Assembly: GCA_018897105.1 (NCBI GenBank) | Contig: JAHILF010000031.1 | Coordinates: 62,001 to 126,000, forward strand | From: Pseudomonadota bacterium | GTDB lineage: Bacteria; Desulfobacterota; Desulfobulbia; Desulfobulbales; SURF-16 | Length of the DNA stretch: 64,000 bases | Reading direction: 5' to 3' | In this document: positions 59,193 through 64,000 of the stretch, piece after piece | Numbering within the stretch: position 1 is the stretch's first letter | Layout of the letters: each line of letters starts with the position of its first letter | Notes under the pieces: generated by a model | What the model was told of the DNA's origin: nothing | What the model saw: the letters and a program-made list of their open reading frames with translations, nothing else | Database searches by the model: none | Program-made: the position numbers and the translations under genes

Positions 59193-59382
59193 TGACAATT
59201 GACAATCAAGCCGGGATAATGGTTAATTGTTAAACAGAATTATTAACAACCTGTCTGCCGACATCCGGAATCCTTTCTCTTTCTTTCTGAACCATTGTCA
59301 TCACTGCACAAACCAGGAAGAAAAATTGTGAAAATCCCCATGACAGATGGCGTTTGCCCATTACTACACAAAGGACTGACTC

Positions 59383-59901
59383 ATGAAAATAGGACGCAAT
59401 GATCCCTGTCCCTGCGGCAGCGGACAGAAGTATAAAAAATGCTGCCACGGCAAGGTTGATTTCAAACCGGTTGCAGGGCAAGCCGCCCCGCAGGTGACCC
59501 TGAAAAGCGAGATTGAAAAGCTGCAGGAAGTTGCGGTAAAAAAGGAAAAACTGGTAAAACCCCTGGGCGTTTTCGTCCTCTTTTCCACCGAGGAGGGAGA
59601 TGCCTGGCTGCTGGAGATAACAGAAATGGATGCCGTGCAGGTGGCTGACAAGGGCGGCAAAATCGAGGTGGATCTCAATGAGAACCCGGAAACCATCGAG
59701 ATCAACTGGACCCATCATTTCTCCATCAGGAAAAAGCAGTTTGTCACCGTGGCCTATGCCGATGAACAGGAAACCGTATGGCCTGACTACCCGGCCCACT
59801 CTATCTTTTCCGCCATCAAGCGTATCCGCAAAAAATTTCCCAAAGAGCTGCTAAGCAGTATCCACTTGAACGAAGAAGATGTATCCGTCGGACAGGCTTA
59901 A
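59383..59901 (+). CDS. SEC-C motif protein
   Basis: [23 protein letters not shown]. Confidence 0.85.
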   Translation: MKIGRNDPCPCGSGQKYKKCCHGKVDFKPVAGQAAPQVTLKSEIEKLQEVAVKKEKLVKPLGVFVLFSTEEGDAWLLEITEMDAVQVADKGGKIEVDLNENPETIEINWTHHFSIRKKQFVTVAYADEQETVWPDYPAHSIFSAIKRIRKKFPKELLSSIHLNEEDVSVGQA

Positions 59902-59932
59902 TTCCAGTTTGCCATCAAAATGGCACGTTCCT

Positions 59933-59966
59933 GTCATTCCCGCCAAAGCGGGGATCCGGGAAAATC
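59933..59966. repeat. REP-like palindromic fragment
   Basis: TCATTCCCGCCAAAGCGGGGATCCGGG, close to the widespread TCATTCCCGCGAAAGCGGGAATCC class. Confidence 0.45.
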
Positions 59967-59972
59967 CAAGGA

Positions 59973-60443
59973 TTGCTGGGCGCGCTTCGCTTGCCGGCAA
60001 TGGCCTTCTGGTTGCGTGTTCCCATAAACAAACAGCTCAGCCCGGATAAACCGGTGGAAGAACGGCCGGGATCCGGCAGCATTCTGAGAGTGTTACCCAT
60101 GATCGGCATGATGGCGGCAATTCTTGTTGCCGCCAGCGTGCCGGGCATTTATTTGCCCTTTCTCCGGCATCATAACCTTGACAAAATCTGCCACGGACTG
60201 GCCTATGCGGCCCTGGCCGCCAGTTGCCTGTTTGCCTTCCAGCCTCTGTTCAAAAAACATCCCTTTCTCGCCAGCCTGCTGGTGGTCGCTATCTGTCTCG
60301 GCTACGGTTTTGCGGAAGAGGCCTATCAGTCCCTCATCCCCCGCCGGGTGACGGACAGCAGGGACGTCATGGCTGATCTGCTGGGAGCAACCATTGTTGT
60401 TGTCGGCCGGCAGCTGGGCCTCCTGCGAAAAAAACCGGACTGA
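59973..60443 (+). CDS. VanZ-like membrane protein (start uncertain)
   Basis: DKICHGLAYAALAA...LGYGFAEEAYQSLIPRRVTDSRDVMADLLGATIVV. Confidence 0.75.
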   Translation: MLGALRLPAMAFWLRVPINKQLSPDKPVEERPGSGSILRVLPMIGMMAAILVAASVPGIYLPFLRHHNLDKICHGLAYAALAASCLFAFQPLFKKHPFLASLLVVAICLGYGFAEEAYQSLIPRRVTDSRDVMADLLGATIVVVGRQLGLLRKKPD

Positions 60444-60523
60444 AGGAAAATGTTGGGACACCCTATGTTTACCCTTTTATTTTCGAGAAACTCCTTGCTT
60501 TCCCGTAATCGTTCGATTACATT

Positions 60524-60826
60524 TTGTCTATGATCACGGTCAAAACCCTTCCCGAGTTTGACGCCTGGCTGGACGGCCTTAAAGACCGCATGACCAGGCT
60601 CCGCTTGGGCCGTCGCCTGGACAAGGTTCAGCGCGGCGTCCTTGGCGATGTCAAGCCGGTGGGCGACGGCGTGTTCGAAATGCGGGAACATTTCGGGCCA
60701 GGCTGGCGCATGTATTATGCGCAACGCGGGCCGATATTGATCCTGATGCTTGGTGGCGGCGACAAATCGACGCAGGCCGCAGATATCGCCAAGGCTATTC
60801 AACGAGCGTCTCTTCTGGAGGATTGA
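60524..60826 (+). CDS. RelE/HigB-like type II toxin (COG3657-like)
   Basis: FDAWLDGLKDRMTRLRLGRRLDKVQRGVLGDVKPVGDGVFEMREHFGPGWRMYYAQRG. Confidence 0.88.
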   Translation: MSMITVKTLPEFDAWLDGLKDRMTRLRLGRRLDKVQRGVLGDVKPVGDGVFEMREHFGPGWRMYYAQRGPILILMLGGGDKSTQAADIAKAIQRASLLED

Positions 60827-60829
60827 TCC

Positions 60830-61147
60830 ATGAAAAAAACCCGTATCTCCGAACTCCCGGAATTCGACATGGCGAAACAGTTGCGCAGCGAGGCTGACAT
60901 TGCCGCCTATGTGACCATGGTTATCGAAGATGGTGATGACGCCGAACTGGCGCACGCCCTTGGTGTTGCGGCCAGGGCCAGGGGCATGAGCGAAGTGGCC
61001 CTGGCTGCCGGGATCACCCGCGAGGCCCTTTATAAGGCCCTCCGGCCCGGCGCCCATCCGCGTTTCGACACCATCAACCGCGTCTGTGCGGCGCTTGGCG
61101 TGCGCCTGGTGGCCGAACCAGTCCCGCCATCCCCGCATCACCCTTAA
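60830..61147 (+). CDS. HTH antitoxin (COG3636-like)
   Basis: VALAAGITREALYKALRPGAHPRFDTINRVCAALGVRL; 3 bp after toxin stop. Confidence 0.88.
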   Translation: MKKTRISELPEFDMAKQLRSEADIAAYVTMVIEDGDDAELAHALGVAARARGMSEVALAAGITREALYKALRPGAHPRFDTINRVCAALGVRLVAEPVPPSPHHP

Positions 61148-61455
61148 TCAAGCCGGAAACGCAAGAAACTTATAATCTGAAATGCGTCCCCTACGTCGTC
61201 CCTTGCCGCCTCTGGAACCGAAAGCTGACCGTCACCATGACTATCCCGAAAAATCCGGGCAACCTACAGGATCTCTTCAACCCGGAAGCCGAACGCCGGA
61301 TCTATAACACCCTGGCCATGCTGGGGTACCTGATGCGTCTGATCAGCCCCGGCACTACCTGGCCCTCCAGGGTGCGGCAAATCATTGAGGAATGCGCAGA
61401 TGTCGATCCCGTCGCCATGGGTTTTCCGGCAAACTGGCTAGACCTCTCCTTATAG
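61144..61455 (+). pseudogene. C-terminal remnant of Abi_2-family protein
   Basis: Open frame upstream of the ATG at 61237: YNLKCVPYVVPCRLWNRKLTVTMTIPKNPG...RRIYNTLAMLGYLMRLISPGTTWPSRVRQIIEECADVDPVAMGFPANWLD. Confidence 0.6.
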
Positions 61456-61826
61456 AGTGAGAATTCATGAAATATCGGGCCTGTAATAACAGAAGTACTC
61501 AGGAATTATGTTTTACTTGCTGTATTCATGTCAGGCATTTTCCTTGCCATGACAAATCTATTGAAGTAGACCAAAAGATACATTTTAAACAGCAACAAAG
61601 CTGGATAAATACTGCCTGGATCACTTGCAGTTATTCCTGCTTGTCACATCTCAATAAAAGTGCTACTCCTTTTCTTTGACAAGAGAAAATCGGGGTAAAA
61701 AATCCCATTTAATGATGGGGTTCCGAGGCCCGCTTCGGCGTTTCAGTTCAACCAGAGTTTTGACGTCGGCTACGTGCCGTAAAAACTCTTAATTCGTTAG
61801 GAAACGTTCCACAAATATAGGTACTC

Positions 61827-63335
61827 ATGGCGAAATCACATATCACACGCACATTAGGCCCTATCCACTTCGAGGATCTCGATCCCCATCGGTTCGAGGA
61901 TCTCGTCCGTCAGCTCATCTATGACCTCAAACAATGGCAATCAATTGAGTCGACAGGGCGAGGTGGTGCTGATGACGGCTTCGATATACGCGCGTATGAA
62001 GTCCTCCTCCCATCTATTGCGCCGGTTGACGAGGAAGCTGAGGAGGGCACTTCTCATCCGATGGACGGCAACCTTTGGATGATTCAGTGCAAGCGCGAAA
62101 AGGCGCTTGGCCCCAAAAGGATCGAAACTATTATAGGCGATGGGGTTAAAGCCGATAGTCCCCCTTACGGTTACATCCTTGTGGCACCGGCTCATTTCTC
62201 CAAAGCCGCGCACGACAAGTTTCGAGAGGAGCTTAGAAGCCGCGGCGTGATGGAGTTCTATCTTTGGGGGGCTGGTGAGCTTGAAGATATGCTCTATCAG
62301 CCAAAGAACGATCACGTACTGTTCGCCTTCTTCGGTATTTCGCTTGCGAGTCGCCGACGTTCGAGGACGACCGAGATTCGCGCTGGAGTTACTGTCAAGA
62401 ATAAGTTACGACGAGTTCTAGGCGACAACCCGCGTCATCAACCCGTCCTCCTGCGGGATCAGCAAGATACCCATTATCCATATGAGGATGAATACAAAGA
62501 CTTTGATAAACGGCCACGATGGAAAGAGTATACCGCTGTGGGGTTCCACCCGATAGGCCTTATCGTTTCAGTCGCGAGGCACTACGCATACATTGACAAA
62601 CCAAAGGCTGAATGGGATTTCACCAAGGCAGTGAATAACATCATGCCGGTTCAAAGCCATCATGGCAGACGCCTTGACGCTAAAGAGGAAGAGCTACGTA
62701 ACGCTGTGAAGGGCTTCTGGGAGCAGCTGCCGCGCATGAAAAGGGCTACGTTTGTCTACAACGGGTTTGTCAGGTTTGACTCTATAGCTTTCGTCGACGA
62801 TAAAGGTGATACCGAATATAATTGCCCGCACCTGTTCATAGACTTCAATTATGAGCGTGGTCCGTTCTCGGGCAGTTTTCAGTACTTGGAGTTAAATGAA
62901 CACCATCACGAATCGCTTGATGGACTGAAACGCGTGGAGATTTTTCCAGAAAGCTTTCCGAAGCCGTCCTTCGGGACCATTTATTCGGACAAATTCATTT
63001 CGATAGACAACCGGACACGCAAGACCCTTCAGCATAACTCAACCGGCATAACCGTGTATGACGCAAATAATAAGCACAGCTATCTGAAGCCCACCGATGT
63101 AATTGCTGTTGATATGACAGAGGACAGTGAAGGGAAGAAAACTCTTCTTAAAATTACCAGCGTGACAGTTGCGACAGGTAAGGAATTGCTGGACTCATGC
63201 AAGGATAATCCTTTATTGAAGCAAGATATAGAAAATCAGTTGTCGAGGCAGATTAAAGCTAGTGATAGGGTCCACGTCATAGAAGGACTTGTGATCTACG
63301 ATTGGCAAATCGAGCAGAACAGACCAGTATTATGA
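61827..63335 (+). CDS. Mrr-like restriction endonuclease-domain protein with uncharacterised C-terminus
   Basis: HFEDLDPHRFEDLVRQLIYDLKQWQSIESTGRGGADDGFDIRAYE...WMIQCKREK. Confidence 0.7.
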   Translation: MAKSHITRTLGPIHFEDLDPHRFEDLVRQLIYDLKQWQSIESTGRGGADDGFDIRAYEVLLPSIAPVDEEAEEGTSHPMDGNLWMIQCKREKALGPKRIETIIGDGVKADSPPYGYILVAPAHFSKAAHDKFREELRSRGVMEFYLWGAGELEDMLYQPKNDHVLFAFFGISLASRRRSRTTEIRAGVTVKNKLRRVLGDNPRHQPVLLRDQQDTHYPYEDEYKDFDKRPRWKEYTAVGFHPIGLIVSVARHYAYIDKPKAEWDFTKAVNNIMPVQSHHGRRLDAKEEELRNAVKGFWEQLPRMKRATFVYNGFVRFDSIAFVDDKGDTEYNCPHLFIDFNYERGPFSGSFQYLELNEHHHESLDGLKRVEIFPESFPKPSFGTIYSDKFISIDNRTRKTLQHNSTGITVYDANNKHSYLKPTDVIAVDMTEDSEGKKTLLKITSVTVATGKELLDSCKDNPLLKQDIENQLSRQIKASDRVHVIEGLVIYDWQIEQNRPVL

Positions 63336-63370
63336 GGAACTGCATGGAATCCAGACCGATTCCTAACCCA

Positions 63371-63573
63371 TTTTTTCACAGGACGCCAAACAGCTGGCGC
63401 CTGTGAAAAAACCGTTCTCGGCGACTGCGTCGCCGAGAATCGCGGTGCTGACTTCGTCAAGTACCTTGTCCCGGCGCTTTGCGCCAGAACAAGGTACTTG
63501 ACCGGACACCGCGTACCACACAATCAAGCTACGCTTGCTTGCGCGGCACACGGCGCCGGTCAGCACCGCGATT
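63371..63573. other. Strongly structured nested inverted-repeat element
   Basis: 15-bp perfect closing stem (63438-63452/63559-63573) enclosing a 14-bp stem (63456-63469/63489-63502) and smaller stems; two further hairpins at 63371-63411 and 63415-63439. Confidence 0.8.
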
Positions 63574-63594
63574 ATCTTCAAAATGGATGATTGA

Positions 63595-64000
63595 ATGCCA
63601 AGAGACAGGAGCATACGAAAATCATTTGAAATTGCTGACGATGGCCTACAAGGGACAATAGGATATTTTTTCTTCGTTATCGCTTGTAAAGATAGTGCAA
63701 AATTTAATGAAATTTCCCAACGACTACCACCTGGTGCAATTCCTGTAACCCAAGAATGGGTACGATTTTATGATAAAGAGGAATTAGTACAAGTTATGGA
63801 ATCATGTTTTAATTTTTACCATGCCAGAATTTGCCTTATATCCTCAATTAGCATCTTTGAATCAGCTCTGAAAGATTTCATCACGAGATTAAATGCTAAG
63901 GGGCACATATCAAACAATAGAGTAAGAAACCTGAAATATTATAAGCAGAAGTTAGAATGGGCATTTGAGATGGTATCTGCATCCACTTATGGAACAAGAT
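63595..64000 (+). CDS. Partial ORF running off window end, unknown function
   Basis: ATG at 63595, open to 64000: MPRDRSIRKSFEIADDGLQGTIGYFFFVIACKDSAKFNEIS...; absent from the supplied track (no stop). Confidence 0.55.
   Translation, partial: MPRDRSIRKSFEIADDGLQGTIGYFFFVIACKDSAKFNEISQRLPPGAIPVTQEWVRFYDKEELVQVMESCFNFYHARICLISSISIFESALKDFITRLNAKGHISNNRVRNLKYYKQKLEWAFEMVSASTYGTR

Noticed and set aside
61797-63573. Integron cassette (attC) flanking the Mrr-like gene, suggested by GTTAGGAA at ~61795 and TTCCTAAC at ~63359
   Set aside because: No matching R'/R'' pair completes either site and core GTTRRRY/RYYYAAC is not satisfied; no integrase in the window.
1-64000. CRISPR arrays, rRNA or tRNA genes, transposases
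   Set aside because: None seen by eye: no regularly spaced direct repeats with unique spacers, no tRNA-like cloverleaf recognised, no transposase or integrase among the ORFs.

Overview
Probable Desulfobacterota (Desulfobulbales-like; inferred from gene content only) chromosome segment dominated by an extracellular-electron-transfer (EET) locus. After ftsH (108-1922) comes an inner-membrane cytochrome c / Tat 4Fe-4S / NrfD module (2.2-5.0 kb) and a sensor kinase. A ~13.5 kb minus-strand operon (6.9-20.4 kb) follows, encoding a beta-barrel, three CsgG/GNA1162-like proteins, a PpiC-type prolyl isomerase, a 26-heme lipoprotein, a 16-heme cytochrome, beta-propellers and an OmcS-like hexaheme cytochrome. 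A second OmcS-like gene lies directly upstream. A RegB/RegA-like two-component system, two PilZ proteins, and further 10-, 8-, 5-, 12- and 12-heme cytochromes continue to ~35.5 kb. I count 106 putative heme sites in 10 proteins over ~33 kb. A recurring palindromic motif, T(G/A)NGGC-AAATT-G(T/C)CGCA, resembles the RegA/PrrA consensus GCGNC-Nx-GNCGC. It sits upstream of the second OmcS-like gene, both PilZ genes, the RegB-like kinase and a secreted protein, where it forms a perfect 33-bp palindrome; a variant lies before a 12-heme gene. The rest holds an NtrC-type two-component system, a porin, a degenerate GGDEF protein, AsmA, HrpA, an actin-like protein, a large pentapeptide-repeat protein, a penicillin-binding protein, and a small defence/mobile-like end region (TA pair, Abi_2 remnant, Mrr-like nuclease, strongly structured ~200-bp element). 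All calls come from reading sequence and motifs; no database searches were run.
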